64,000 bases of DNA from an uncultured SAR116 cluster alpha proteobacterium (GCA_902618195.1 CACMZO010000001.1:1-64000), one strand, 5' to 3'; shown: positions 39,563-49,634, counted from the stretch's first letter. Made by a program: numbers and translations. Notes: a model not told the origin generated them from the letters alone.

Positions 39563-40747
39563 ATGTCAGAATTTGAACGGATAAATAGATTACCAACTTA
39601 CGTTTTTCAAGAGGTTAACGACTTAAAAGCAAAGTTGAGGCATAAAGGAAAAGATATTATTGATTTTGGTATGGGTAACCCTGACATGCCTACACCAATT
39701 CATATCCGTGAAAAACTTCAAGAAACAGTAAACAAACCTGGTACAGGACGATATTCTACAAGTAGAGGAATACCAGGATTAAGGAAGGCGCAAGTTTCCT
39801 ATTATGAACGAAGATTTGGTGTTAAATTAGATCCAGATAAAGAAGTTGTTGTTACACTTGGATCAAAAGAAGGGTTAGCTAATCTTGCTCAAGCAATTAC
39901 ATCTCCAGGTGATATAATTTTATCACCAAATCCATCATATCCAATTCACCCATATGGATTTATTATCGCTGGGGCTTCATTAAGGCATTTGCAAGCAATG
40001 GAAGATGGACAATTTAATCAAGAATTATTTTTAGAAAAATTAGATAGAGCTATTCGACATTCAGTACCTTCTCCAAAAGCAGTAATCGTATCTTTTCCAT
40101 CTAATCCAACTGCTCAGATTGTTGATCTGGGTTTCTATGAAGAAGTTGTGAAAATAGGATTGAAATATAATACGTTTATTTTATCTGACTTGGCTTATGC
40201 AGAAATCTATTTTAGTGACAATCCCCCACCATCTATTTTGCAAGTTAAAAATTCTAAGAAAATTTGTGTAGAATTTACTTCTATGTCTAAAACATATGCT
40301 ATGGCAGGTTGGAGAATTGGATTTGCTGTAGGAAATAAAAATCTTATTGCAGCTTTAATTAAAATTAAATCTTATCTGGATTATGGTGCTTTTACACCGG
40401 TTCAAGTTGCAGCAGCAACTGCTTTAAATGGTCCACAAGATTGTGTTGAAAATATTAGAAACATCTACAAGTCTAGAAGAAATACTTTGATAAAATCTAT
40501 GTATAGAAGCGGATGGGAAATTCCTAAACCAGAAGCAAGTATGTTTGCATGGGCACCAATTCCAAAAAAGTACAAGAAAAAAGGTTCTTTAGCCTTTTCA
40601 AAAGATTTAATGCTAAAGGCAAGTGTTGCTGTTGCTCCAGGTATAGCTTTTGGAGAATATGGAGAAGGATTTGTAAGGATTGGTCTTGTAGAAAATGAAC
40701 ATAGAATAAGACAAGCAGCCAAAAATATAAAGAAACTTCTAGTTTAA
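39563..40747 (+). CDS. alaC: Class I aminotransferase, AlaC-like
   Basis: The 394-residue PLP enzyme resembles glutamate-pyruvate aminotransferase AlaC and LL-diaminopimelate aminotransferases. It begins with FERINRLPTYVFQEVNDLK, has IIDFGMGNPDMPTP, the YSTSRGIPGLR segment, NPSYPIHPYG, and the PLP lysine K243 in SMSKTYAMAGWRIGF; the C-terminal arginine is in GEGFVRIGLV. It likely links pyruvate/alanine to glutamate. Its 3' end overlaps the convergent FAD oxidoreductase by nine bases. Confidence 0.85.
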   Translation: MSEFERINRLPTYVFQEVNDLKAKLRHKGKDIIDFGMGNPDMPTPIHIREKLQETVNKPGTGRYSTSRGIPGLRKAQVSYYERRFGVKLDPDKEVVVTLGSKEGLANLAQAITSPGDIILSPNPSYPIHPYGFIIAGASLRHLQAMEDGQFNQELFLEKLDRAIRHSVPSPKAVIVSFPSNPTAQIVDLGFYEEVVKIGLKYNTFILSDLAYAEIYFSDNPPPSILQVKNSKKICVEFTSMSKTYAMAGWRIGFAVGNKNLIAALIKIKSYLDYGAFTPVQVAAATALNGPQDCVENIRNIYKSRRNTLIKSMYRSGWEIPKPEASMFAWAPIPKKYKKKGSLAFSKDLMLKASVAVAPGIAFGEYGEGFVRIGLVENEHRIRQAAKNIKKLLV

Positions 40748-41968
40748 AGAATTAAAAAAGTTTTTTAAATTTAAATCACTCGTAAAAAGATCTTTTTTAA
40801 GAAGATGCCTTTTTTCCCAGTTGCTTTTCATAATCAAGTGGTGTCCTGGACTATTGATGCTTTCAACTGCCTGCAATTGATTATCCACAAATACAAAATT
40901 AGAAAATTTAGAGCTTTCTTGAGAACCTAGTACTTTGATTTCAACATTTGAATTTAAATCTACAAGCCCTACTATTTGAAGTTTTATATTAAGCTGATCA
41001 GACCAAAACCATGGCACAAAATTATATTGTTCTTTAAAGCCAAGAATATTTTTTGCAACTGTCTTTGCTTGATCTGTTGCATTTTGAATAGATTCTAATC
41101 TAATTTCTTTTGAATAGTAATCAAAAAAACAACAATCTCCAATTGCATAAATATCATTAATATTAGTTTCTAAAAAGGAGTTAACTTTAATTTTATTAAA
41201 TTCATTTACTTTAATACTTTTAAACAATACATCATTTGGTTGAGAGCCAGCGGATATAAGTATCATTTCAGAACTTATTTTTGTGTCATCAGATAAAACA
41301 ACATTTATTATAGAGTTTTTATCAGATTTAAAAGATTTAAAAGATTTATTGAATATGAACTTTATTCCAGATTTTGTATAATAATTTATTAACCATGTAG
41401 ATAGATCTTTAGATATAGATCTTCCCATTACATTTTCACTATTTTCGATTATTGTAACATCTTTATTTAATTGAAGTGCTGTTGTGGCAATTTCTAATCC
41501 AATAAAACCTGCGCCAATGATAGTAATAGTGTGAATTTCAGAAATTTTTTTTCTTATTCTCTTAGAATCTTCTAAATTTCTCAAAGAAAAAAAATTGCCT
41601 TTTTGATACTCTTTAGTATTTATTTCTAAAAGATTATTTTTAGATCCAGTAGCAATTACTAATTTGTCATAATGAAATAAATTATCTTTTTCATCACTTA
41701 ATAATTTATTTTTATGATCAATGAATTTGATATTTGTGTTTAGCTTTAAATCAATTTTGTTATTAACATACCATTCCTTACTTCTAAGAAGAGCTTCTTT
41801 TGTATTAAATGATTTGATGTATGACTTTGAGAGGGGTGGTTTTTGATAAGGTAATGTATTCTCTTGATCAAATATTTCAATTTTACCTGAAAAACCAAAA
41901 CTTCTTAAGCTTGCTGCAGTTTCTATTCCAGCGTGCCCTGCTCCAATAATTAAAACTTTAATATCCAT
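40739..41968 (-). CDS. FAD-dependent ferredoxin-reductase-like enzyme
   Basis: The 409-residue protein is of the rubredoxin/ferredoxin-NAD reductase type that feeds cytochrome P450 or ring hydroxylases. It has IIGAGHAGIETAASLRSFG for FAD, PPLSKSY, the NAD motif IIGAGFIGLEIA, and IYAIGDCC near the second FAD site, with a C-terminal reductase-like domain. No ferredoxin, P450 or dioxygenase gene is next to it in this window, so its partner is elsewhere. It is divergent from the gamma-glutamyltransferase gene. Confidence 0.8.
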   Translation of the reverse strand: MDIKVLIIGAGHAGIETAASLRSFGFSGKIEIFDQENTLPYQKPPLSKSYIKSFNTKEALLRSKEWYVNNKIDLKLNTNIKFIDHKNKLLSDEKDNLFHYDKLVIATGSKNNLLEINTKEYQKGNFFSLRNLEDSKRIRKKISEIHTITIIGAGFIGLEIATTALQLNKDVTIIENSENVMGRSISKDLSTWLINYYTKSGIKFIFNKSFKSFKSDKNSIINVVLSDDTKISSEMILISAGSQPNDVLFKSIKVNEFNKIKVNSFLETNINDIYAIGDCCFFDYYSKEIRLESIQNATDQAKTVAKNILGFKEQYNFVPWFWSDQLNIKLQIVGLVDLNSNVEIKVLGSQESSKFSNFVFVDNQLQAVESINSPGHHLIMKSNWEKRHLLKKDLFTSDLNLKNFFNSLN

Positions 41969-41991
41969 TAACTATAAGAAATTAATTTGAT

Positions 41992-42021
41992 TTGATATAA
42001 TAATCAAGTAACTGTTACAAT
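41992..42021 (+). promoter_or_regulatory. Promoter giving a leaderless ggt transcript
   Basis: TTGATA (41992-41997), an 18-base spacer and TACAAT (42016-42021) form a strong sigma70-type promoter. Only six bases separate the -10 box from the ATG at 42028, so the predicted start point falls on the A of the start codon. No Shine-Dalgarno sequence fits in the space. Confidence 0.55.
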
Positions 42022-42027
42022 TTAAAA

Positions 42028-43635
42028 ATGAAAGCATTTCCAAAATTTAAATTTCGAAATTTCACCTCTCCTAGTAAATCACATGCGATTTCAAAAGATG
42101 GAATTGTTGCTAGCTCACATCCGCTATCAAGTCAATTAGGATTAGATTTATTAAAAGATGGAGCAAATGCTGTGGATGTCGCAATTGCTATGTCAATTGT
42201 TTTATGTTTTGCAGAACCACACATGACAGGCATAGGTGGAGATTGTTTTGCATTAATATCAAAATCTGGAAAGACTAAAGATATTAAAGTTTTAAACGCA
42301 TCAGGTTATGCTGGTAGAAATTATGATCTAAAGTACTTTTTAGACAAAAACATAACAACTATTAAACCATTTTCGCCTCATGCAGTAACGATTCCAGGTG
42401 CTATTGCTGGATGGAAAGAACTACATGATAAATATGGGTTTTTAAAATGGAAGGATATTTTTGATATCGCAATTGATGTTGTCAAAGACGGTGTTCTAGT
42501 AAATGAAAGAGTATCTCAAGACTGGAAAAGAAATGAAAAAAAACTCTTAGAAAATAATGAGACGAAAAAAATCTTTACTAAAGATCATTTAGCTTATGAA
42601 CACTTCGATAATTTTAAAAATAATGACTTGTTAAATACAATTAAATTTATTGCTGAGGAAGGTAAAAATGGTTTTTATCAAGGATCAATTGCATATAATA
42701 TTGTAAGCACATTAAATGATTTCGGAGGGCTTCATACATCTGAAGATTTTTCAAAATATGAGCCAGTTTGGGAAGACCCTATTAAATTCGATTATAATGG
42801 TTTTACAATTTATGAGGCCCCACCAAATGGTCAGGGAATTGTAGTTTTTTTTATTTTAGAATTACTAAAACAATTTGATATGAAAAACATATCAAAATCA
42901 GATTATTATCATATTTATGTTGAAGCAGTGAAAATAGCCTATGCTTTAAGAGATAAGTTTATTGGTGATCCAAAGTACCAAAAACTAGATTTGATGAATT
43001 TAATACAAGAAAATATTATTCAAAATTATGCTAACAAAATTAATTTAGATTATGCTAGTGATATAGAAATTTCTGATTTTCCAGACCATAAAGATACAAT
43101 TTATTTAACAGTAAAAGATAAAAATGGAATGACAATTTCATTTATAAATTCTTTGTTTGATCAATTTGGAAGTGGAATTACAGTTCCACAAACTGGAATC
43201 TTATTACATTGTAGAGGAAAGAGTTTTTCCTTAAAGGATAATCATCCAAACCAAATATCTGGAAGAAAAAGGCCCTTGCATACAATTATCCCTGGAATCA
43301 TTGGGAAAAATGATGACGTTGTAGGATCATTTGGTGTTATGGGGGGGCATTATCAAGCAGCAGGACATGCTTTTATTTTGTCTCAAATTTTAGATTTTCA
43401 TTTGAGCCCACAATGTGCTCTAGATTTGCCGCGAGTTTTTCCAAATAATGGAGTACTTGATATAGAAGAAAATTTTGACTTAGATTTAATTGCAGAACTT
43501 AAAAATAAAGGTCATAAAATTAATTATCCAGTACTTCCAATCGGAGGTGGTCAAATAATTATTAATGATATTGATAAAGGCATATCTTTAGGCGCTAGCG
43601 ATTGGAGAAAAGACGGTATTGCATTAGGTGTCTAA
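42028..43635 (+). CDS. Gamma-glutamyltransferase family protein
   Basis: This 535-residue Ntn-hydrolase precursor should cut itself before a threonine to give two subunits. The nucleophile corresponds to T357 in KDTIYLTVKDKNG, and the glycine-rich VGSFGVMGGHYQAAG and SGRKRPLHTIIP segments match the family. E. coli GGT has a TTHYSVV sequence here, so the position is kept but the surroundings differ. There is no signal peptide, which suggests a cytoplasmic enzyme, unlike periplasmic GGT. It may act on glutathione-like gamma-glutamyl compounds or other acyl amides. Confidence 0.82.
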   Translation: MKAFPKFKFRNFTSPSKSHAISKDGIVASSHPLSSQLGLDLLKDGANAVDVAIAMSIVLCFAEPHMTGIGGDCFALISKSGKTKDIKVLNASGYAGRNYDLKYFLDKNITTIKPFSPHAVTIPGAIAGWKELHDKYGFLKWKDIFDIAIDVVKDGVLVNERVSQDWKRNEKKLLENNETKKIFTKDHLAYEHFDNFKNNDLLNTIKFIAEEGKNGFYQGSIAYNIVSTLNDFGGLHTSEDFSKYEPVWEDPIKFDYNGFTIYEAPPNGQGIVVFFILELLKQFDMKNISKSDYYHIYVEAVKIAYALRDKFIGDPKYQKLDLMNLIQENIIQNYANKINLDYASDIEISDFPDHKDTIYLTVKDKNGMTISFINSLFDQFGSGITVPQTGILLHCRGKSFSLKDNHPNQISGRKRPLHTIIPGIIGKNDDVVGSFGVMGGHYQAAGHAFILSQILDFHLSPQCALDLPRVFPNNGVLDIEENFDLDLIAELKNKGHKINYPVLPIGGGQIIINDIDKGISLGASDWRKDGIALGV

Positions 43636-43653
43636 AAAATATAAAGATAATGT

Positions 43654-44334
43654 ATGCATACATTAAATTTTACTGATAAAAAAACAATATCGGAATTGAC
43701 CGCTAAGATGCTCTTTGAAATTGATGCAGTCCATTTTAGAAGTGATAAGCCATTTATATTTACTTCGGGTACTGCCAGTCCTGTTTACATAGATTGTAGA
43801 AAAATAATTTCATATCCGAGAGTAAGAAGTACTTTAATGGATTTTGGTGCTTCTGTACTTGCAAAGAATGTCGGTTTTGAACAATTTGATGCTGTTGCAG
43901 GAGGTGAAACTGCTGGAATACCTTTTGCTGCATTTATAGCGGAGAGACTTAGTTTACCAATGCAATATGTCAGAAAAAAACCAAAAGGTTTTGGAAGAGA
44001 TGCATTAATTGAGGGAGATATAAAAGAAGGACAAAGAATTCTTCTAGTAGAAGATCTTACAACTGATGGTGGAAGTAAACTTAATTTTGCAAATGCAATC
44101 AGAAAATCAGGTGCAATTGTAAATCATACATTTGTAATATTTTATTATGATATTTTTAAAGATACTATATCTTCACTTCAAAAGAATTCATTAAATTTAC
44201 ATTATCTTGCAACTTGGTGGGATGTTTTAAACTGTGCAAAAGAATTAAATAAATTTGATCAGAAAACATTACAATCTGTGGAAAACTTTTTAAACAATCC
44301 TAAAGATTGGTCTAAAGAAAATGGTGGAAAATAA
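43654..44334 (+). CDS. pyrE: Orotate phosphoribosyltransferase
   Basis: PyrE joins orotate to PRPP to form OMP in pyrimidine synthesis. The 226-residue protein has [16 protein letters not shown], the loop [12 protein letters not shown] and the PRPP-binding motif [14 protein letters not shown]. An ATG at 43649 is out of frame. The length and the FTSG(x)SPVYID start match the alphaproteobacterial type. It lies 18 bases after the ggt-like gene and probably shares its promoter. Confidence 0.92.
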   Translation: MHTLNFTDKKTISELTAKMLFEIDAVHFRSDKPFIFTSGTASPVYIDCRKIISYPRVRSTLMDFGASVLAKNVGFEQFDAVAGGETAGIPFAAFIAERLSLPMQYVRKKPKGFGRDALIEGDIKEGQRILLVEDLTTDGGSKLNFANAIRKSGAIVNHTFVIFYYDIFKDTISSLQKNSLNLHYLATWWDVLNCAKELNKFDQKTLQSVENFLNNPKDWSKENGGK

Positions 44335-45258
44335 TTAACTTTTTTTATTTATTTTCATTTCTCTTAGTGTAATGAATAAGCAAGATGCCAAAATAAAGAT
44401 TCCTCCAATTATTTGGCTCTGAGTAGGAACTTCATTCCAAATGATATAACCAAATACACCTGCTAAAGGAATAGCAATATATCTAAGTGTTACTAGAATT
44501 GTTGCATCTGCATATTTATAACTAGTTGTCATAAAATATTGCACAAATGACCCAATAAATCCTAATAAAAATAAGGTATACAATAAATAATTTGGTTCAA
44601 ATAATATTTCTGTTCCAAAAATACCTTTTTGACCAATTATACTTGAATCAAATATGATTATTCCAGAAACAACAAAAAAAGAAGTAATACAGTTATGAAT
44701 TAATGCGGTAGTAGTAGGATGTTCAGTTTTACCTAATTTCCTTAAAATTAAAGCAAGACCCGCGTGAGTTAATGCACTTATAGTTGCCATAGTTAAACCT
44801 ATGGGAGACAAGTCACTTGTTCCATTAATAATTCCAATGGGATTAGTCATCAAGTAAACTCCCAATAAACCAACTAAAACAGCTATCCATCTTTTAATAC
44901 CAATTTTTTCTCCTAAAATAATAGGAGCTAAAATTGTTACAAAAATTGCAGAACTTTGAGCAAGTGCTGTCACTAAGCCTATTGGTATAAGCTGAAGAGA
45001 TAAGAACACTAAAAGCATAGTAGTTAAGCCAAAAACAGATCTTAATAAAACGTAAAACCAATTGTTAATTTGTAAAAAGTTATTTTTTCTAGCAATAATT
45101 GCAAAGATAAATAGGAGTGGTAAAGAAAAAACAAAACGACCAAACAAAATCATTAAAAAATCTACATCATAAGTTAAATCTTTAACCATCATGTGTGTGA
45201 TAAGAGCTAATACTATTCCAACTAAACCAATTAAAGAGCCAAGAAGATTATTTGTCAT
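44335..45258 (-). CDS. EamA/DMT-family transporter
   Basis: The 307-residue membrane protein has ten predicted helices in two EamA repeats (second repeat from about residue 155) and a short basic C terminus. It is not closely similar to the EamA protein at 12077. The substrate is unknown. Its stop codon abuts that of pyrE, and it is divergent from the flavoprotein gene at 45322. Confidence 0.78.
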   Translation of the reverse strand: MTNNLLGSLIGLVGIVLALITHMMVKDLTYDVDFLMILFGRFVFSLPLLFIFAIIARKNNFLQINNWFYVLLRSVFGLTTMLLVFLSLQLIPIGLVTALAQSSAIFVTILAPIILGEKIGIKRWIAVLVGLLGVYLMTNPIGIINGTSDLSPIGLTMATISALTHAGLALILRKLGKTEHPTTTALIHNCITSFFVVSGIIIFDSSIIGQKGIFGTEILFEPNYLLYTLFLLGFIGSFVQYFMTTSYKYADATILVTLRYIAIPLAGVFGYIIWNEVPTQSQIIGGIFILASCLFITLREMKINKKS

Positions 45259-45321
45259 AAATTATTTGAATATAAATTTAATTTTATTATTATCTACTCA
45301 AAGTAATTCAAAACAAAAAAT

Positions 45322-46794
45322 ATGTCCAAAAAACTTATCATTGTAGGATCAGGTAACGCGGCTTTGTGTGCAGGAATTTCTGCATTAGAAAAAGGAGCAA
45401 CTGTAAAAATTTTAGAAAAAGCTAATGAGAACTTGGCTGGTGGAAATACAAAGTATACTGCAGGTGCTATGAGGTTTGTATACAATAACGGGGATGAATT
45501 AAAACCATTGTTAAAAGATCCAAATGATCCAAAATTAGAAAAAACTAATTTTGGTAAATATTCAAAAGAGAAGTTTTCTGAGGATCTCCTAAATTTTAAT
45601 GATGGAAAACCTCTCACCATTGAACAAAAAACTTTGATTAATGAATCCTATGAAACTATGAAATGGTTAGCATCTCATGATGTAAAATTTGAGCCAATAT
45701 ATCAAAGGCAAAGTTTTGAAAAAGATGGGAAGTTTATTTTTTGGGGAGGATTAACTTTAGCATCAAAAAATGAGGGTGTAGGATTGTTCGATCAAGAATT
45801 AGAAGCCTTTAAAAAACTTGGTGGTGAGATAGAATATGAAACTCCAGTTACTGAGCTTATTAAAGAAGAAAAAAAAATAATAGGTGTAAAAACTAGAGAC
45901 TATAATTTTATTGCTGACGCAGTTATCTTAGCATCAGGTGGATTTGAGGCTGATAAAGAAATGAGATCAAAGTATTTAGGGGATCATTGGGGTGTTGCTA
46001 AAGTAAGAGGCACACCAAACAATACAGGTGATGGATTGAAAATGGCTATGGATTTAGGAGCTGCTCTCAATGGACAATTTGGTTCTTGCCATGCAACACC
46101 AATGGATCTTCATATGAAAGATTTTGGTAATTTAGATCTAGAACCAGGCGAAAGAAAAAAATATAGGAAAATATGTTATTTTCTTGGGATTATGATTAAT
46201 GCAGATGGAAAAAGGTTTTTAGATGAAGGAAAAAATTTTAGAAATTATACTTATGCTCAATATGGAGCTCGGGTTTTAGAACAACCTGGACATTTTGCAT
46301 GGCAGATTTTTGATGAAAAAGTTAAACATTTACTTTATGACGAGTATTTTTTTGAAGATGCACATTATGTAGAAGCAAACACTCTAGAAGAATTAATAGA
46401 GAAAATGGATGGTGTTAATTTTAAACAATGTTTGTCTACAGTGAAAGAGTTTAATAAGTCTTGCAAATCCAACAGAAATTTTGATCCCACTATTCTTGAT
46501 GGAAGAAAAACAATAGACCTTGATATACCAAAATCAAATTGGGCGCTTGCCTTAGATAAACCACCTTATCGAGCATATCCTGTAACGGGAGGTATAACAT
46601 TCACATATGGTGGATTAAAAATTTCTAACAATGGAAATGTTTTAGATCAAAATGACCAAAATATTCAAGGACTCTATGCCTGTGGTGAATTAGTTGGTGG
46701 CGTATTCTTAAATGGTTATCCTGGTGGTTCTGGCTTAACTTCTGGTGCAGTGTTTGGAAGAAAAGCTGGAAGCGCTGCAGCTCTAGGTTTGTAA
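45322..46794 (+). CDS. tcuA: FAD-dependent tricarballylate dehydrogenase-like protein
   Basis: The 490-residue flavoprotein belongs to the fumarate reductase/succinate dehydrogenase flavoprotein family and is closest in build to TcuA, which oxidises tricarballylate to cis-aconitate. It has IIVGSGNAALCAGISALEKG, AGGNTKYTAGAMRF for the FAD site, ILASGGFEAD, and the C-terminal GLYACGELVGGVFLNGYPGGSGL. There is no TcuB partner or tricarballylate transporter beside it, so the substrate may differ. The next gene starts two bases after its stop. Confidence 0.72.
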   Translation: MSKKLIIVGSGNAALCAGISALEKGATVKILEKANENLAGGNTKYTAGAMRFVYNNGDELKPLLKDPNDPKLEKTNFGKYSKEKFSEDLLNFNDGKPLTIEQKTLINESYETMKWLASHDVKFEPIYQRQSFEKDGKFIFWGGLTLASKNEGVGLFDQELEAFKKLGGEIEYETPVTELIKEEKKIIGVKTRDYNFIADAVILASGGFEADKEMRSKYLGDHWGVAKVRGTPNNTGDGLKMAMDLGAALNGQFGSCHATPMDLHMKDFGNLDLEPGERKKYRKICYFLGIMINADGKRFLDEGKNFRNYTYAQYGARVLEQPGHFAWQIFDEKVKHLLYDEYFFEDAHYVEANTLEELIEKMDGVNFKQCLSTVKEFNKSCKSNRNFDPTILDGRKTIDLDIPKSNWALALDKPPYRAYPVTGGITFTYGGLKISNNGNVLDQNDQNIQGLYACGELVGGVFLNGYPGGSGLTSGAVFGRKAGSAAALGL

Positions 46795-46795
46795 A

Positions 46796-47755
46796 ATGCT
46801 AAAAGTGGCAGTTTTAGATGATTATCAGAATGTAACAAAAAAATTTGGTAATTGGTCAGAATTAGACGGTAAAATTAACTTAAAAATTTTTAACAATTAT
46901 TTTGATAATTCAGATGAATTAGTTAAGTATTTATCTGATTTTGATGTTTTGTGCTTAATGAGAGAAAGAACATTATTGAGTGCGAATATAATTAATCTAT
47001 TACCCAAGTTAAAATTAGTTATAACAACTGGGATGTGGAATCCTTCTGTCGATATAAATTCTCTAAATAAAAGAAAAATTGTTTTTTGTGGAACTGAAAA
47101 TAGAACAGAATCTACAGCTGAACTTTCTTGGTTATTAACACAATTAGTTTGGAGAAATATTTTTCAAGAGTTTGTAAATATGAAAAATGGTGATTGGCAA
47201 ACATCTATGGGAAGAACACTTTATGGAAAAACATTAGGAATTTTTGGTTTAGGAAAACAAGGTAAGCAAGTGGCTAGATTTGGGAAAGCTTTTGGAATGA
47301 ATGTAATTGCTTGGAGTCATAATCTAACTAAAGAAATTTGTGATTTAGAAAACGTAACTTTAGTATCTTCAGATGAAATGTTTAAATTTTCTGATGTATT
47401 ATCAATTCATACTAAATTATCAGAAAGAACTAAAGGATATATAGATTATTCGAAAATTAACATGATGAAAAAAACATCAATAATTATCAATACAAGTAGA
47501 GGACCTATCATTAACGAAGAGGATTTAATAAATGCTATAAAAAATTATTCAATTTCGGGAGTGGGCTTAGATGTTTACGATGTTGAACCGCTGCCAGAAA
47601 AGCATGAGTTTCGAGAACTATCGAATAATTATAATGTTGTTTTAACTCCTCACCTTGGTTATGTCTCTTCAGAGACTTATGAAAAATTCCACCAAGGATA
47701 TGTTGATGCAATTATTTCATATATAAATGGAAAGCCTATCAATGTATTGAATTAA
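46796..47755 (+). CDS. D-2-hydroxyacid dehydrogenase
   Basis: The 319-residue NAD-dependent enzyme belongs to the D-isomer specific 2-hydroxyacid dehydrogenase family (phosphoglycerate, glyoxylate and related dehydrogenases). It has the NAD motif GIFGLGKQGKQVARFG, the substrate arginine in INTSRGPIINEEDL, the catalytic glutamate in DVYDVEPLP and the histidine in LTPHLGYVS. It appears coupled to the TcuA-like flavoprotein gene, so both may act on one C4-C6 carboxylic acid route; this is inference. The 3' end overlaps the convergent glycosyltransferase gene by 17 bases. Confidence 0.85.
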   Translation: MLKVAVLDDYQNVTKKFGNWSELDGKINLKIFNNYFDNSDELVKYLSDFDVLCLMRERTLLSANIINLLPKLKLVITTGMWNPSVDINSLNKRKIVFCGTENRTESTAELSWLLTQLVWRNIFQEFVNMKNGDWQTSMGRTLYGKTLGIFGLGKQGKQVARFGKAFGMNVIAWSHNLTKEICDLENVTLVSSDEMFKFSDVLSIHTKLSERTKGYIDYSKINMMKKTSIIINTSRGPIINEEDLINAIKNYSISGVGLDVYDVEPLPEKHEFRELSNNYNVVLTPHLGYVSSETYEKFHQGYVDAIISYINGKPINVLN

Positions 47756-48491
47756 TTTTCCAGTTTTTTGTCAACCAATCTGGACGTTTAACTTGTTTAT
47801 AAATTTTTTTATAAAACTTATTTTTAGGCACAGGCCATTTTTCATTTAACACATCTTCTGGATCCGGTTTTCCAGTAAATGCAACAATACTCGTATCATT
47901 TGGTAATTCTGCAGGTTTCCATAATCTAATGGGCCATTTTGGTAGTAAGTTGTGTTTAAAACTTTTACACCAATTTTGAGGCCAAAAATTTTGTTCCTTT
48001 ATTGTTTTACTTATATAGACCTGTTCGATGTGGTATTTTCTCCAAAGCAAGTTTGAATTTTTTTCAAACTCTTCAAAAATATATTTATGTTTTTTTACAG
48101 GAAATCTAAAACAGCTTGTATTTCCTATGCCCTTCCCTTTTTGCGTCCAATTTTCAATTACACAAAAAGTTCCTGGTTTATAACTGAAAAATTTATCTAA
48201 GTTATTTGTAATTACCAAGTCTAAATCTAAAAAAAGAATATCTCCATTTAATTCATGTAATGGATATTTCCATATGCTCAATTTTCTCCAGGGCGTTTCA
48301 GATAATTCCTTTGGAATTTTTATTTTAGGAAGTGGTTTACATATAACATCGCTGACAATATTTCTGTCATCATCGGTAAAACATATAAGTTTAGTTTTAT
48401 TTTTGGTATGTGTTTTGATAGATGAATATAAATTATTTACATAATTATAATCATATCTATCTCCCCATTTCATGCATATTATTGTTTGCAA
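47739..48491 (-). CDS. Glycosyltransferase-like protein with DxD motif
   Basis: The 250-residue protein begins with a beta strand ICMKWGDRYDYNYVN, then LICFTDDDRN, WRKLSIWKYPLHELNGDILFLDLDLVITNN with a DxD metal site, and AFTGKPDPEDVL. This pattern fits small GT-A fold enzymes of the GT8 kind found in LPS and surface glycan loci. It starts at TTG; the ATG six codons further on would remove the conserved first strand. It is divergent from the next glycosyltransferase across 45 bases. Confidence 0.68.
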   Translation of the reverse strand: MQTIICMKWGDRYDYNYVNNLYSSIKTHTKNKTKLICFTDDDRNIVSDVICKPLPKIKIPKELSETPWRKLSIWKYPLHELNGDILFLDLDLVITNNLDKFFSYKPGTFCVIENWTQKGKGIGNTSCFRFPVKKHKYIFEEFEKNSNLLWRKYHIEQVYISKTIKEQNFWPQNWCKSFKHNLLPKWPIRLWKPAELPNDTSIVAFTGKPDPEDVLNEKWPVPKNKFYKKIYKQVKRPDWLTKNWKINSIH

Positions 48492-48536
48492 TTTTAAGTT
48501 ATACCTTTAATCATAAGTAAATAATCATTTTATACT

Positions 48537-49634
48537 ATGTTAATTAATATTTTACTTCCATATAAAGAAAAATTTTCAAAAAATAAAGCTTCGTCTGTTA
48601 GTTTGACGGTGGCAAATAATTTGCAATTTAGTAAATATAAAAAGCAAATAAGGGTTTTCGGGCATAATTTAAAAGATCCAATGTATAAAGATAATTTTGT
48701 GGGTATTGATAATTCTTGGAATTTTCTGAAAAGTAAAAATGAAAATATCGCTCAGGAAATGTGTAAGGTTATAAATCATGACCAAAATATGCGTCAATTA
48801 ATTGAAATTCATAATAGACCTTATCTGGTTAAGAAAATTTACTCAAAAATTAAAGGCACAAATTTGATAACACTTTTTCTTCACAATGATCCATTAGAAA
48901 TGAAAGGATCTTTTTCTATTAATGATAGGAAAAATTTATTATTAAGATTAGATAAAATTTTTTGTGTAAGCAACTATATAAAAAAAAGGTTTTTAGATGG
49001 TATTAAAGATGATCTTGATAAGGTTGTTGTTCTGTACAATGGGGTTGTTAGATCCCAAAAAGTTATGCCTAAAAAATTAAAACAAATAATTTACGTAGGT
49101 AGAATTGTAAAAGAAAAAGGTGTAGATCTTTTTGTTGAAGCAATTAAAGAAATTTATAAAGATTTTAAAGATTGGAATTTCAAAATTATTGGTACACCAA
49201 GACTTGGAATAAATAAATTAGATCAATTTTCAAGGAAAATAAAACATGATTTTGAAACTCTAGGTGATAGAGCAGAAATGTTAGGGTTTGTTAACTCTGA
49301 AGATTTAAGACATATTATGTCAGAGACATCTATAATTGTAATACCATCAAGATGGAATGAACCATTTGGGTTAGTTGCTGCTGAAGCAATGTCAAATGGT
49401 ATTGCAATAGTCTCCTCTAATTCAGGGGGGTTGCCTGAAATAATTTCTGACAACGGCATTTTAATAGATCAAATTAATTCCAAAAAAATATCAAAAAATT
49501 TAAAACAAATTTTGTCAAATACTTCAATGCTTAGAGAACTTCAAAAAAAATCATGGGAAAATTTTAATTTTAATTCAAAAAAAATTTCTTCAATTCTAGA
49601 TGATCATCGTAAAGAATTATTTTCTAAAAATTGA
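48537..49634 (+). CDS. Glycosyltransferase family 4 protein
   Basis: This 365-residue GT-B enzyme has the C-terminal nucleotide-sugar domain with YVGRIVKEKGVDLFVEA, IGTPRLG, MSETSIIVIPSRWNEPFGLVAAEAMSNG and the following conserved EXXXXGG-like NSGGLPEI. The N-terminal acceptor domain starts with a ILLPYKE strand. It likely adds a sugar to LPS or another surface polymer; its neighbour on the far side is an O-antigen ligase gene, with which its 3' end overlaps by 18 bases. Confidence 0.83.
   Translation: MLINILLPYKEKFSKNKASSVSLTVANNLQFSKYKKQIRVFGHNLKDPMYKDNFVGIDNSWNFLKSKNENIAQEMCKVINHDQNMRQLIEIHNRPYLVKKIYSKIKGTNLITLFLHNDPLEMKGSFSINDRKNLLLRLDKIFCVSNYIKKRFLDGIKDDLDKVVVLYNGVVRSQKVMPKKLKQIIYVGRIVKEKGVDLFVEAIKEIYKDFKDWNFKIIGTPRLGINKLDQFSRKIKHDFETLGDRAEMLGFVNSEDLRHIMSETSIIVIPSRWNEPFGLVAAEAMSNGIAIVSSNSGGLPEIISDNGILIDQINSKKISKNLKQILSNTSMLRELQKKSWENFNFNSKKISSILDDHRKELFSKN

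Noticed and set aside
43341-43347. Seven-G run in the ggt-like gene as a phase-variable tract
   Set aside because: It encodes the strongly conserved MGGH of the family and is short; nothing else suggests switching.
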